NCBI RefSeq assembly: GCF_004379255.2
Contig: NC_056046.1
Location: forward strand, 9,238,001 to 9,302,000
Length of the DNA stretch: 64,000 bases
DNA from: Salvia splendens
Lineage: Eukaryota > Streptophyta > Magnoliopsida > Lamiales > Lamiaceae
Direction of reading: 5' to 3'
Part shown: positions 20,029 through 30,673 of the stretch, piece by piece
How positions within the stretch are numbered: position 1 is the first letter of the stretch
How the letters are laid out: every line of letters starts with the position of its first letter
The notes under the pieces: model-generated
Told to the model about the DNA's origin: nothing
The model's input: the letters and a program-made list of their open reading frames with translations, nothing else
The model's database searches: none
Program-made: the position numbers and the translations under genes

Positions 20029-21893
20029 TCATACTCCGCCAGCTTCGTCTCCGGCTCCTCGGTCTGGTACAGCTTCTTTCTCCTGGGCTACCTCAGCCTC
20101 AGCCTCGCCTCCTGCCGGCCTCGCCTCCGCCTCCTGATCGGCTTCCTTCTCCGGATGCCCGGCCTGATCGACTTCGGCCTCCCGCTCCAGCGGCTCGGCC
20201 TCACCCTCTCCGTTGTAAGTCGAAGCGGGTGAAACGGGTCCCACGGAGGCAAAGATAGCCTCCAGGTTCTCGTCCCGATCAGCTCGACAGCTCCGGACTC
20301 GGTCTGCAGAAAGCAGGACCGAGGATGAAGCGAGCTCCTCAAGGAGCGGCAGATTCTGAAGCCGAGCGGCTATCTCTCGGCTGTACAGAGGCAGCACGAC
20401 GTTGGCCCCCTGCTCGCCCTTATCGGTAATTAGCCTTACCAGACTACCGACAAAGGCCGAGAACTGGCTGCTCAAAAAGAGTTTCTCCGTGTAAACACGG
20501 AGAGCCTCCCCCTGGGCAGCCACATCGGCTGCCTCCTTCTGAGCCTCCCGGAGCTTCGTCTGCTCTCGCAGGATGATCAGCTGGTTTTTGGCTGACCGAG
20601 CTTCCTCCTGAGCCGAGATCCTAGCAGCTCGGGCCCTCTCAAATTTGGCCTCAGCCTGTTCGGCCAGACTACGAGCAAGATGCAACTCCTTCTGCATCTC
20701 CTCGTAGTCGTGGGATACTTTGGAGAGCTCCACGGAGACGAGCTTGGCTCTCTGAAGATGAACAAGAAAAAAAAACTCAACAGAATGGCCATCAAAAAAT
20801 GTGGAAAAGAAGCCGAGTCAGAAAGCTTACCTCCACAAAATTCGTCGGCCATTGAAACGGCTCAGGGACGTGTTCCGGGATGTCTGCAACCACCTCGGAG
20901 ATGACCAGCTCTTTCCCCGGCACTTTTGGGGACTCATGAAATTTCCCCTTCCCTTTAGCCGAAGACGGCTCCGGCTCTTTCGGATCCGAAGAAGAGGTTT
21001 TTTGCCTCTTCGGATCCTTCTCGGCTTCAGACGCCGAGCGAGGGGCTCTCTGCCTCTCCGGCTCCACAAGCTCGGAGGACTTTCGGATAGCCTTATTCAG
21101 CATGTACACTGCCAAAAAGCAAGAAAGCAAGGTTAGTTTTCTTCGCTAAAGCAGTAGAGCATAAAGATAAAGAGAAATCCTCACCCTCGGCCTCTTCGTC
21201 CGAAGACGAGATGTCGAACACGACGTCGCCCTTGACGAGCTCAGACTCCGTGTATTGTTTCCTAACTATGGGAATCTTGTTGAGCTCGCCATCGAGCTCG
21301 TCCAACGGTTCAGGCCGAGGGTGACGGATAACGGACTTCGGCCCTCTCCAGGGAAAACTAGGAGCCGCAGTCCTATCATAAAAAAAGAAGCGGTTTTGCC
21401 ATTTCGGCCATTTGGTTTTACAAAAGGCCCTAAAAGGCTGTAAAGGGACCAAGTAAAACCAAGATCCCTTCCTTTTAAACTGGAAAAAATTAAGGATTGC
21501 CCTCAGAGACAGATCCTTATCTAGCCTACGCAGTTCGGCAGCAAAAGCCGATAAGTGCCTCCAAGAGTTCGGAGTCACCTGACCTAAAGGGAGTTGAAAA
21601 AAATCTAGCAACTCTACAAAGGCAAGGGGAAGGGGGAAACGAAGCCCGCATTCTAAGCTGGCTTCGTAGACGGTGGCGTAACCTTCCGGCGGCGAGTCCG
21701 CCCTATAAAGGTCGTCGGGAATCGCAACCTTCCCCCCAGGAAAAGAGTATTTTTCGTAAAGGGATATCACAGTATCCTTACTCAAGATACTGTGAAAATA
21801 CTCTACGGTCTTCTCCCCGGATTCTTTCCGGCTAGAAGACCCCTTACCCCCTTTTCTACCGCTACCAGACTCAGACGAAGAAGAAGCAGACAT
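20029..21893 (-). CDS. Antisense gene in the LTR element, putative gypsy-type transposon (PF04195-like) protein
   Basis: Spliced minus-strand gene with exons 21,893-21,185, 21,108-20,831 and 20,751-20,029; phases agree and give 569 residues. Residues about 35-170 (SLYEKYSFP, DSPPEGYATVYEASLECGLRFP, VELLDFFQLPLGQVTPNSWR) match the plant domain Pfam calls putative gypsy type transposon, from memory. Next come a Lys/Ser/Pro-rich charged region (RQKTSSSDPKEPEPSS), a coiled coil (MQKELHLARSLAEQAEAKFE) and an acidic Glu/Ala tail. Antisense genes are known in some Tat-lineage elements such as Grande; their role is unknown. It lies between the tandem repeats and the 3' LTR and would start within about 350 bp of that LTR. 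Confidence 0.7.
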
Positions 21894-22244
21894 GGTTCTT
21901 ACTCTTTGAAAGTTGAAGAAATCCTGAGGAAATTTTTGAAAGCGGAAGGAAATTTTTTCACGCAAAAGATAGAGAGTGCAGAAGAAGCCAATAGCAAAGG
22001 TGTTCAAATGATGAAGAAAGGCGGTATTTATCAGATTTGGAAAAGATTTCAAATCATCGCACCGTTTCACATCCCACCTTTTCAGGATTCGACGGCCGGA
22101 TTTTACTGTCGCATTTAATGCCGCATTTAATGCAGTCACGCGCAGGGCACGTCCCCTGACTTCAGCCTCCCCCGTACCCTTTTTCAGAATGCCGAAGTGA
22201 CTCGCTTCGCCGAAATGATTCACTTCGCTTTTCGGGGGGGGTAG

Positions 22245-22860
22245 TGATGGGGTGCGTACTAAACAAGCCCAACAGCAATGACGGCCCATCAGCCCAAAAC
22301 CAAAGCAGGAGTATGAGTTCGGCATTACCAAAGAGTTCGGCCTCAGCCTACAGCTCGGTAAAAGCCATCCAATCAAGCTCTGCTCTCAGGTCGGCATCAA
22401 GCTCTACTCTCAGATCGGCAACCAAAGCAGTTCGGTCTCAGTATTCGACCGAACAAGGAGTTAGTGGACCCATACAGGATGTCCAACACACCCACTACCA
22501 CGTGGTGTCAACTCAGGCCACGATCGTAGGCCATGACCTACGCTACATCCACGATCTTAGGCCATGACCTACACGACATCCACGACTTAGGGTGGTGATG
22601 CAAGCCACGATCTTAGTTCAAGATATAAATAGAACTTAGATCAGATAGAAGAGGGTTAAGCTCTCTAGAGATAAAAGACCATATAGCAAATAGCAAGTTT
22701 GTATTTGTAAGCTGTAGAAAACAGATCAAGCAATACAACTCTGCCCCCTTTTTTTCCCGTGGACGTAGATTTACCTCAGTAAATCGAACCACGTAAATTC
22801 TCTGTGTCGTGATCTGTATTTTCCTGCATTTACTAACATCAGAAATTCGCGGATTCATCA
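22245..22860 (+). repeat. 3' LTR
   Basis: 616 bp, same sequence as the 5' LTR by eye, followed by the CATAC duplication (22,861-22,865). TATA box at 22,624-22,631. Confidence 0.9.
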
Positions 22861-23641
22861 CATACATTATTAAACACCAACACTAATTCAACATCTTTTC
22901 ATACATATTTCCCCATATCCATCTTGATCTCACAACTTAAACTTGAAGATATATACATTCTATACATATATGAGTGAGTAGATATTAATGCATTAGAATC
23001 CAATTGTACCAACTCACTTCAAATTACCAAACAAATGAAAAAGATAAGTAACAACAAAATTGAAAAATCAAAATTCAGGATTCGATTTCGCCTAACAAAC
23101 ACCAAAAAATAAGTGAAATATTTCCCGTGAAACATCGAAATCTCCGCACGCACGGAGTCTTTTCGTCATCACTCTACATTCTCCTCTTCTTTGGGCTCAA
23201 ATAAAGAGAAATTGAGCGCAAAACAAAAAAAGTAGTATCAAATTGAGCATGCAATTGAGTTCAAGGCCAGTACACAGGTCCAAATGTTCAATTGCACGCG
23301 ATGAAAATCAGTAAATTGAACCAAATAGCATGAAAATCAGATTAACAACAAAAAGGTAATGCAATACAAAGCATTACATCGACGGGCACTCGCTCAATCC
23401 TGGAAGCCAGCTTTCTGGCGAAAGGGTCGGTAATACTGTCGATTTCTTTAGGAAGAAAGGCGGGAAAATTGATGGCGGAGGTTATGAAGCTTTGCCTTGA
23501 ATAATTTAGGCTGAATTCAGCGGCGGAGGCAGCGCGGCGCCGGCAATGAGCATCGTGGTTCAGCCCGAAAGAATCCGGGTAAATGGGCAAACGAATTTGT
23601 GGACCGTCACCGTTGAACGGAGTTAGGAACTGAACACGCAA

Positions 23642-25166
23642 TCTAAATTCATCGGACCTTTAAGTAAATGGCGCGAATGTTTTTACTCTGTATAATTAAA
23701 ATGCAAAATATATTTATAAAACTTTAGTTTATTATATTCTTGTACAAATGCATTTTGTTTTATTATATTCTTATACAAATTTTATTTTGATAAATCATTA
23801 TAGTAATGTATTTTTAATTTAAATGATATTTATATTTTTCTTTTTAATTTGATTAGATATTTATTTAATAGATTTTAGAATTTCTTTTTTAAAAAAATTA
23901 ATTCAATTATTATTTTTTATTAGATCTTATCAACTTTTTACTATTGATATATAATGATTTCTTTACAAATCATTACTTTTGGCTGCCATCTTTGTGCTTT
24001 CTTCGTTTTGTTACTTTATTTTTTTTATCGTTTTTGTTCCATTTTTCAATTTTTAGAAAAATATTTTAAATATTAGATTGTTTTAATATATGATAGAATA
24101 AAATGAGGGTAGAATGAGGAAAATTAAGATAAGAATATAATGATACATTTGCTTAGTAATATCAAATAGTGATTTTAGTCTAAATTATTTATATTAAATT
24201 CAAACTCAAAAGAATATTCTCTATCCGCTACCTATTTTAACTCATAAAAATTGAAAAAATGTTATGGGTTTGTTTTAGTGTAAATATAAAGATATGTAGT
24301 ATATTTTACTTAGAAATAGATTTTGGAGTATCATTGGAACTAGTCGTCTACTCCATTTTAGATTAGAGTATACCATTAGAAATGGTCTAAGCACGTAAAA
24401 TACCCAAAAAAATGAAATTAGCACTATATTCCTTAATTGATTCCATTTCTAGGTTTTGTGACTATAAATGAATATGAATGGAATGAATTATATCACACAC
24501 AATATGCGCGCGGGTACACAGACGATACACGACACACATACACATTGCGCGTGCACACGCACAATGTGTATATTGTGTCTGAATACATTTAAATCTTAAC
24601 CATCTAATAATATTAACATTTTTCATTTTCTTTATTATTTATAACTTTGATTAAATATGACATCACAAATAGTAGTAATTTTTTATTAATAAAAACTTAA
24701 ATTACATATTTTTTGAAAAAAAAATATGAAACATAAGTAATTAGTAGGTAGTGAAACCCATAAATGCGAAATTGACAACGTATGAAAAAGAATGGAAAAA
24801 AAATAATTAAAATAGTAATAATATATAGTAAAACTAGCCTTACTAATAATGTAAGATGTGGTGAAAAGATTTTCTATAATAGAAAGTTGAATAATTATGT
24901 GGGATGAACTAAAATAGTAAAAAAAAATTATAAGACTAAACTGACATTGAATATTATCAAAGTCACAAGTACTTATTCAATGAATTATCGAAAATATTTA
25001 TTTTTAAAAAATTATAAAATCATAATGTAAACTGGCGTGGGTAAAACATCAAAATAATAATAAAAAAATGCACTATCAATTGTAAAACGATGTTTGTGTG
25101 TCAAATAACTAAAAATTGCACAAATCAAAGCCAGTTGGAATTGATTTGAGATACAGAGATTCAAAC
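23642..25166. other. AT-rich spacer of duplication unit 2
   Basis: No gene is seen. It aligns in blocks with unit 1 (see 8,184-9,377). The empty site for the MITE at 8,431 is near 24,450. At about 25,050-25,166 there is a diverged tandem copy of the following repeat (tgtaaaacgatgtttgtg). Confidence 0.5.
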
Positions 25167-25366
25167 TCAAACCTCAAAATAATAATAAAAATTGCAGTAT
25201 ATCAAATGTAAAATGATGTTTGTGTATCAAATAATTAAAAATTGCAAAAATAAAAGTCACTTTGAAGTTTGAATTGACTTGAGATAATGAGGTTCAGACT
25301 CTCATCGGTTCGGAGCATGAGATCGGACCAAATTAAGGCACTTGACCACTTAACTTATTACTAGTA
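25167..25366. repeat. 200-bp direct repeat, left copy
   Basis: Starts tcaaacctcaaaataat and ends ttattactagta, directly abutting the LTR start at 25,367. It is identical by eye to 26,239-26,438. Confidence 0.9.
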
Positions 25367-26238
25367 TGATGGGATACGAACTAAACAACTAAACCCTAAT
25401 TGCGAGCCCAATAGCAGTGACGGCCCATTAGCCCAAAACCCAAGAAAGAGTATCAGTTCGGCACAACCAAAGAGTTCGGTCACAGCCTATAGCTCGGTAG
25501 TATCAGTTCGGCACAACCAAAGAGTTCGGTCACAGCCTATAGCTCGGTAAAAGCCGACCAATCGAGCTCAACTCTCAGATCGGCAAAAGCTGATCGGCAA
25601 AGTCCAGCAGTTCGGTCTCAGTATTCGACCGAACAAGGAGATAGTGGACCCCTACAGGATCTCCACGACCTCCATTACACCCACGATCTATTTAGTGGTA
25701 TTAAGCAGTTATCAACCCCACTACCAGGGCTGCAAACCACGATCTTAGTTCGAATGTATAAATAGAACTTAGATCAGATAGATGAGGGTTAAGTTCTCTA
25801 GATCCTGAATCTCTTATAGCAAATCAGTATTGTAATCTGTAAGCGAGACCAAGCAATACAAATTTGCCATCTCTTCTTCCCGTGGACGTAGATTTACCTC
25901 AGTAAATCGAACCACGTAATTTTCCGTGTTGTGATCGTTTATTACTTGCATTTATTCCCATAAAAAATTCGCCACATCATCACTGGCGCCGTCTGTGGGA
26001 AAAGCTTCATGTACTCCGGAAGAACAATGTGCTGGAGAGCTCGGCTTGCCAACAAGTTGTGAAATCATTGCGGCGCTTGGCTTCTCTGTACGACATCATT
26101 CTTTCCCGGCGTCCCGCGATCGAGAGATTCCTTAGCCGTTTCCCGCTAACAGACGCTCACGCTCCAACTCAAACCTCGGATCCACTTACTCAAACTTCTA
26201 CTCCAAATCAGCACCGGACTCAGGAGCGACCGGAAACG
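25367..26238 (+). mobile_element. Broken LTR element with rearranged interior
   Basis: A 616-bp LTR (25,367-25,982) diverged from the one at 15,615 but with the same start (tgatggg), TATA box (25,757-25,764) and end, followed by the same primer-binding site (tggcgccgtctgtggga). A 50-bp exact tandem duplication lies in the LTR at 25,451-25,550. From 26,004 the sequence matches the antisense ORF of the first element (HVLRKNNVLESSACQQ), here on the plus strand, so the interior is deleted and inverted. There is no gag, pol or second LTR. Confidence 0.8.
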
Positions 26239-26438
26239 TCAAACCTCAAAATAATAATAAAAATTGCAGTATATCAAATGTAAAATGATGTTTGTGTATC
26301 AAATAATTAAAAATTGCAAAAATAAAAGTCACTTTGAAGTTTGAATTGACTTGAGATAATGAGGTTCAGACTCTCATCGGTTCGGAGCATGAGATCGGAC
26401 CAAATTAAGGCACTTGACCACTTAACTTATTACTAGTA
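26239..26438. repeat. 200-bp direct repeat, right copy
   Basis: Same sequence as 25,167-25,366. The junction with the element shows a tcaa overlap: the intact element reads aacgtcaagacg and the flank reads gtcaaacctc. Confidence 0.9.
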
Positions 26439-26511
26439 CAAATTGTCATGTGTATAATTGACATGTATTCTAAAAACTTTAAATTGAATTGGAATTTAAT
26501 ACACTTGTCAT

Positions 26512-28121
26512 GGCATTAGCAATGGGGCGCCCTATGCATTGCCACATCATCATTTTATCCTCCTACCATTCCACCTGTAGTGGGGAGTCCTATAAGCCGC
26601 CCTAAAGACCGTCCTATATGTTTCACTATTGTTTTGTTAATTAATTTAAATGTTTTCAAATATGTAAATGCAAAATAATTAAAAAACACCACGATTAATT
26701 AAAACGGCAAATCCTACATTGATTTAAAAAAGTTACACGAGTTAGAAATGAAAAAAAAGTTGACTACTCTACAAAAGTCTCAACTTGCGGCGCAGCTCAT
26801 CGATCATCCCCTGGAGGTATTCGGATTTGGCCGGATCCTGACACTGCATGAGGGCGTTGTGCGTGTCCAACAATGTCCTCCGGTTGGCGGCCGCTGCCAA
26901 CTCCGAGTAGGCAAGTGACGTCGGGGTCGGGATCGGCGATGGGGGGCGGCCGCGGCTTGTGAGGTGGATGTCACATTCGCCTTCCCCTTGTTCTTCGCAG
27001 CCTTGACGCTAACGGGACACCGGGAGGACACCGGTGTGCCGGAACTCTCTTCCTCCTCATACATCCTCCGGTTGAGGTCCACCGGATATGCGCCGCTTTC
27101 GCTGCTCGTGTAAGCACCGGCTTCGGTGGTCCTCGTCCTCTTTGGCGCAACCGATGGCAGAATCCTGCCTTGGAACTTCTGTTTGTCCTTCAAGAGCACC
27201 CAGATGTTGAAATGCTTGAAGTCGCCGTACAATGACTAGTACGACAACAGCGCTCTATCGCGCACATCGCTCAAACTCTCGTCGCTTCCCTGCTCCCTCA
27301 AGCACTTCTCGTACTCCGCCGAGAACATGTTGACTTGCTTCTTCACCTGATCACAATGCTTGCGGAGCTGCTTCCTATGGCGCTTGTACGCGCTCGCCGG
27401 CTTCGCCTCATTGTAGCGCTCGGCGATGCGCTCCCAGTACGCAACCTGCTTTTGGTTGTTCGCAAATACTGGGTCTTCCGAAATATCCACCCAACACCTC
27501 GCCAAGACGAGGGTTTCATCCGGTTGGTAGTTCGTCCTCCCAGGGGCGTACTCTTCATTCGTTTCCGGAGGTGGTAACTTGTACGCCCGGTGCCGGTTCC
27601 GCTTCTTTCTGGCTTGGGCGGCGGCGGCGGAGGCGGTGCGGCGGGAAGGGGCGGCGGGGCGGGTTGGAGACAGCTCCATGTCGGACGGACTGTATTAATC
27701 CGTACTGAATTCGGGATCGTACTGCGTGTTGGAGTCGAAGGGCCGATATTCGTCAGGGTCTGTACCCGGCCAACGTGCACCACCCCCAAACATCGGACTA
27801 TTCGGACTTGGGTATTCACCGGAATCCATTTTATAGTGTAATTTGAGAGTGGAAATGTGAATGGAAATGTTAAAAATGTGAATGTGGGGTAGGGGTATTT
27901 ATATAAAAATAATTTTCAAATTAAAAAAAAAAAACAAAAACGAGTTGCGTCGTCCGCGTCGCCCATAGTGGGCGGACGATGGCGCGGACGATGCCCTATC
28001 GTCCGCGGACGATCTATAGGGCGCAGACGATGCATCGGGCATCGTCCGCACACCCACAGTGGCTGACGATGGCCCGCCCGAGGCATCGGGCGGTCTATTG
28101 TCCGCCCCGTTGCGGATGCTC
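26512..28121 (-). mobile_element. Harbinger-like element B with decayed Myb/SANT-like ORF
   Basis: Ends ggcattagcaatggggcg and ccccgttgcggatgctc, flanked by TCAT on both sides (3-bp CAT duplication likely). The right 170 bp carry clustered gcggacgatgg motifs in both orientations, as in element A. Unit 1 holds the empty site at about 9,752. Confidence 0.7.
26769..27829 (-). pseudogene. Decayed Myb/SANT-like protein of element B
   Basis: The frame from ATG 27,829 is cut by TAA near 27,693 and TAG at 27,233-27,235, then shifts near 26,960 before ending at 26,769. Recognisable parts: RKKRNRHRAYKLPPP, GRTNYQPDETLVLARCWVDI, YWERIAERYN, LRKHCDQVKKQVNMFS and the C-terminal MIDELRRKLRLL. It matches the element A protein throughout. 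Confidence 0.7.
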
Positions 28122-30114
28122 TCATGCGTAGATGCACTTAAAAGTACCAATAATGTACCATTATGCTTTATGCATGACCTTTCAATAGACACTACACGTG
28201 GTACACTTTTCTGATGGTCACAAGTTCATGTGGTTCATGTGGTAGAAACGAGTTTAATGTGTGTTGAGATATAAAAAGGCTGACTATGTTGCAACATCAA
28301 TTATAATCTATGGTAAAATCTAAACATATTATACTCCCTCGACTCCCTATTACTTGTCCCACTTTGTCTGTCCCTATTCATTGCTACTAGTACACTTTAT
28401 TTTTAACATTTAGTAAGTATAGCTTGTATATTACTAACTCTTTCTAATTTTCACAAAATACAATATTAGTATTTTTGTATTCTATAAAAATAAATTATTT
28501 TGTTATTTTAATTTGTCGTATAAAAATAACAATTTCTATTATAGAAATATTTTTTCTATTTTTACATCTTTTTTAGTTTTATAATTGCTCATTGAAACCT
28601 GTGTTATTTCAGAATTGATCTATTTTTATGGACGGAAGAATATACTCCCTCCGTCCCATAGAAATATGTTGAATTTTCTTTTTCGTTCGTCTCATAGAAA
28701 TAGTCCATATTCATTTATGAAAAAATTTTATCCTTACTTTTACTTTATTATTTGTGGGTGTCTCACCATCCACTATATAAATTCATCTATTTTTCCATCC
28801 TCTTTCAAAACTGAAGACATTGGTGGTCTTATAAAAGCGTTTGTAGTTCATCTTCATAGACAGATTAGTGTTTGAATCATGATCAGTTTGCATCTATGAT
28901 TTTTCCTTCTTCTTAATTTAGCCTCAATTTATTCATGGTTCACATCTTGAACGAATCCTTTGATCCAAGACAAAGAATTGTGACATTATACTTTGTGGAA
29001 GAAAGAATAAAATGTTTGCATAGAGCAGTTGCAAAGCCATGTTTAGTGTGAGAAAGCGATGAATTGTGACAAGAAGCTACGTAGGACAAGTATGAACACA
29101 AATTGAAAGAGTAGGGAAACCGTCAACAAAATATGCTGTATTGTTTTTAAAATTTTATTAACAAATGTAAACTACAAATTGTTGGAATCCATAATATCAA
29201 ATGGTCCAAAATTGTTTTTATCTTGAATAACTAAGTATCCCTATAGTAGTACAAATTACCTAGGCTGGATCCGACATTGTTCAAGTATCAATCACAAGGG
29301 TTTAAGAACAACAGGACTTTTTTTTTAATACTTTTCGACTATCCTTCTTTTTCTTTTTCTTTTTCTTTTTCTTTTTCTTTTTACTTAAATATGAATCCTC
29401 AACAGTTGTAACTTGGGTACTCCCCTTTCCGCCTCACAGACAAGAAGTGAATAGAATTGACAATAAAAGAAATAATCCCCACAAAGGAAGCCAATCCTCA
29501 CACAGGAGGCCACGGCTACGCCGTCTCAAACCTGATCTCTCCAAAAGATGCTTTTCAACGTCTGGGGTCCTCTCTATTTATAAAAAAACTAATGCAACAA
29601 AATAGGAATAAAGAAGCTGAAATAACAACCTAACAATCTACTGATTTGTCTCCCCCATATTTCTCCATCGGTTAGCTTGCATAGCTGACCAAGTCAACTA
29701 TCATTTGAGGGACTATTCTGCTCACTCATACTTGGCCAAACCACTCTTCTATTTGTGTGCTTGTACAATCTCTACTTCGTATCAAAATTTTTGAAAAATT
29801 TTGTGATATTAGGTTTGGAAAATTTTGTGATATTAGGTGCAAATATAACATTTTTAAAATTGAATTGTCTTAAACTGAAGTGTCATTTTATTGTTGACTA
29901 GTTATTATCCCTCACTTTCACATATAATGTTCATTGTACTTTAAGTAGCTCAACGAGACTGGTAATTTACATTTACAATGGAACAATATACAATCACTAA
30001 GTTATGGAGTACATTTCTTGGATAAAACATAACAAAATTTACATTGTTGATAATTCTTCAATGATTCACAATTGAAAAGCTTGGTTAATGTATGTAAAAA
30101 GGTTGTTAACAAAA
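28122..30114. other. Spacer, end of duplication unit 2 and beyond
   Basis: No gene is supported. Unit 2 homology continues to about 29,450. Stowaway-like ends (ctccctccgtcccatag near 28,643; ctccctcgactccc near 28,335) lack clear partners. A (CTTTTT)n microsatellite is at about 29,341-29,382. A GC-richer patch at 29,480-29,570 resembles a transposon fragment but could not be assigned. Confidence 0.4.
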
Positions 30115-30186
30115 GGGCATTTGGTCTAGTGGTATGATTCTCGCTTAGGGTGTGAGAGGTCACGAGTTTAATTCTCGGAATGTACC
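30115..30186 (+). pseudogene. tRNA-Pro(AGG)-like sequence
   Basis: A 72-base cloverleaf-like segment beginning gggcatttggtctagtgg with a 7-base loop TTAGGGT that gives anticodon AGG. Lesions: an acceptor-stem mismatch (GGGCATT with AATGTAC), a broken first pair in the T stem (acgag with ctcgg), and a T loop reading TTTAATT instead of TTCGATT. Probably a tRNA relic; a functional gene is unlikely. Confidence 0.6.
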
Positions 30187-30673
30187 TTTCTTGTTTAACT
30201 TTCTCATGTCTGTGTTTAGGCATGTCAAGTTTTTCTCATTTCCACTCTTACTGGGCTGGGCCAATTCTTTCTTGGGCCTATACTGTTGTTATTTACTCTT
30301 CAAAAGAATAAAGATAATTTCTCAATCATCACTCTAAAACCGACAATTTTAGTTATTGTTGGAAATTTATGTTGTAATATAGAAAACTATTTCAATTTGT
30401 ATTAACGCTGGCATTTTATAGAATTCCAAAATACATTATTTAACCATAGACCAATTGAACTCGATTCTCTAAATATGATCACATCCAAGAATAAAAAAGC
30501 ATAAAAATCATTGTACCTTGGAATGATATAGAGTGCACCCCGTCAACAATCTTTGCTGGATCCCATATCTCAAGGCTCTACTTTTGAGGTGAATTCATGC
30601 CAATGCCATAATAAACATTACTCCATATATTTTGCATTTTGCTCACATAAACACATTCCCACTTCTCACAAAA
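30187..30673. other. Upstream region of the GUB_WAK gene
   Basis: No ORF of note. It presumably contains the promoter and 5' untranslated region of the gene at 30,674; I could not assign a TATA box with confidence. Confidence 0.35.

Larger units (their letters stand above)
15615..22860 (+). mobile_element. Non-autonomous Ty3/gypsy LTR retrotransposon (Tat/Ogre-like) in intron 1
   Basis: A 7,246-bp element with 616-bp LTRs that look identical by eye, TG...CA ends and target duplication CATAC on both sides. A primer-binding site tggcgccgtctgtggga follows the 5' LTR; its first nine bases match the 3' end of plant tRNA-Asp. A G-rich polypurine-like tract (ttcgggggggg) precedes the 3' LTR. Interior order: gag on plus, a stub of integrase C terminus, three tandem-repeat arrays, then a minus-strand intron-containing gene. 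Protease, reverse transcriptase, RNase H and the integrase core are absent, so movement would need enzymes in trans. Its antisense gene runs in the same direction as the host hydrolase copy. Confidence 0.9.
13699..23553 (-). pseudogene. alpha/beta hydrolase, copy 2, split by an LTR retrotransposon
   Basis: Paralogue of the gene at 444-3154. Exons 2-10 lie in 13,699-15,560 and exon 1 in about 23,387-23,553; the 7.2-kb element at 15,615-22,860 sits in intron 1. Damage: relative to copy 1, exon 1 lacks 22 bp near codon 12, so the homologous ATG at 23,553 runs into TAA after 15 codons, though an upstream in-frame ATG at about 23,641 keeps the frame open. The intron 4 donor reads CAG|CTGTGA instead of CAG|GTGTGA (base 15,150). 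The elbow region reads ILDRPSLGA instead of ILVGPSLGA. The GC donor of intron 3 is conserved. Most other exons remain open, so decay is recent. Called a pseudogene on the splice and frame lesions; transcripts could still exist. Confidence 0.75.
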
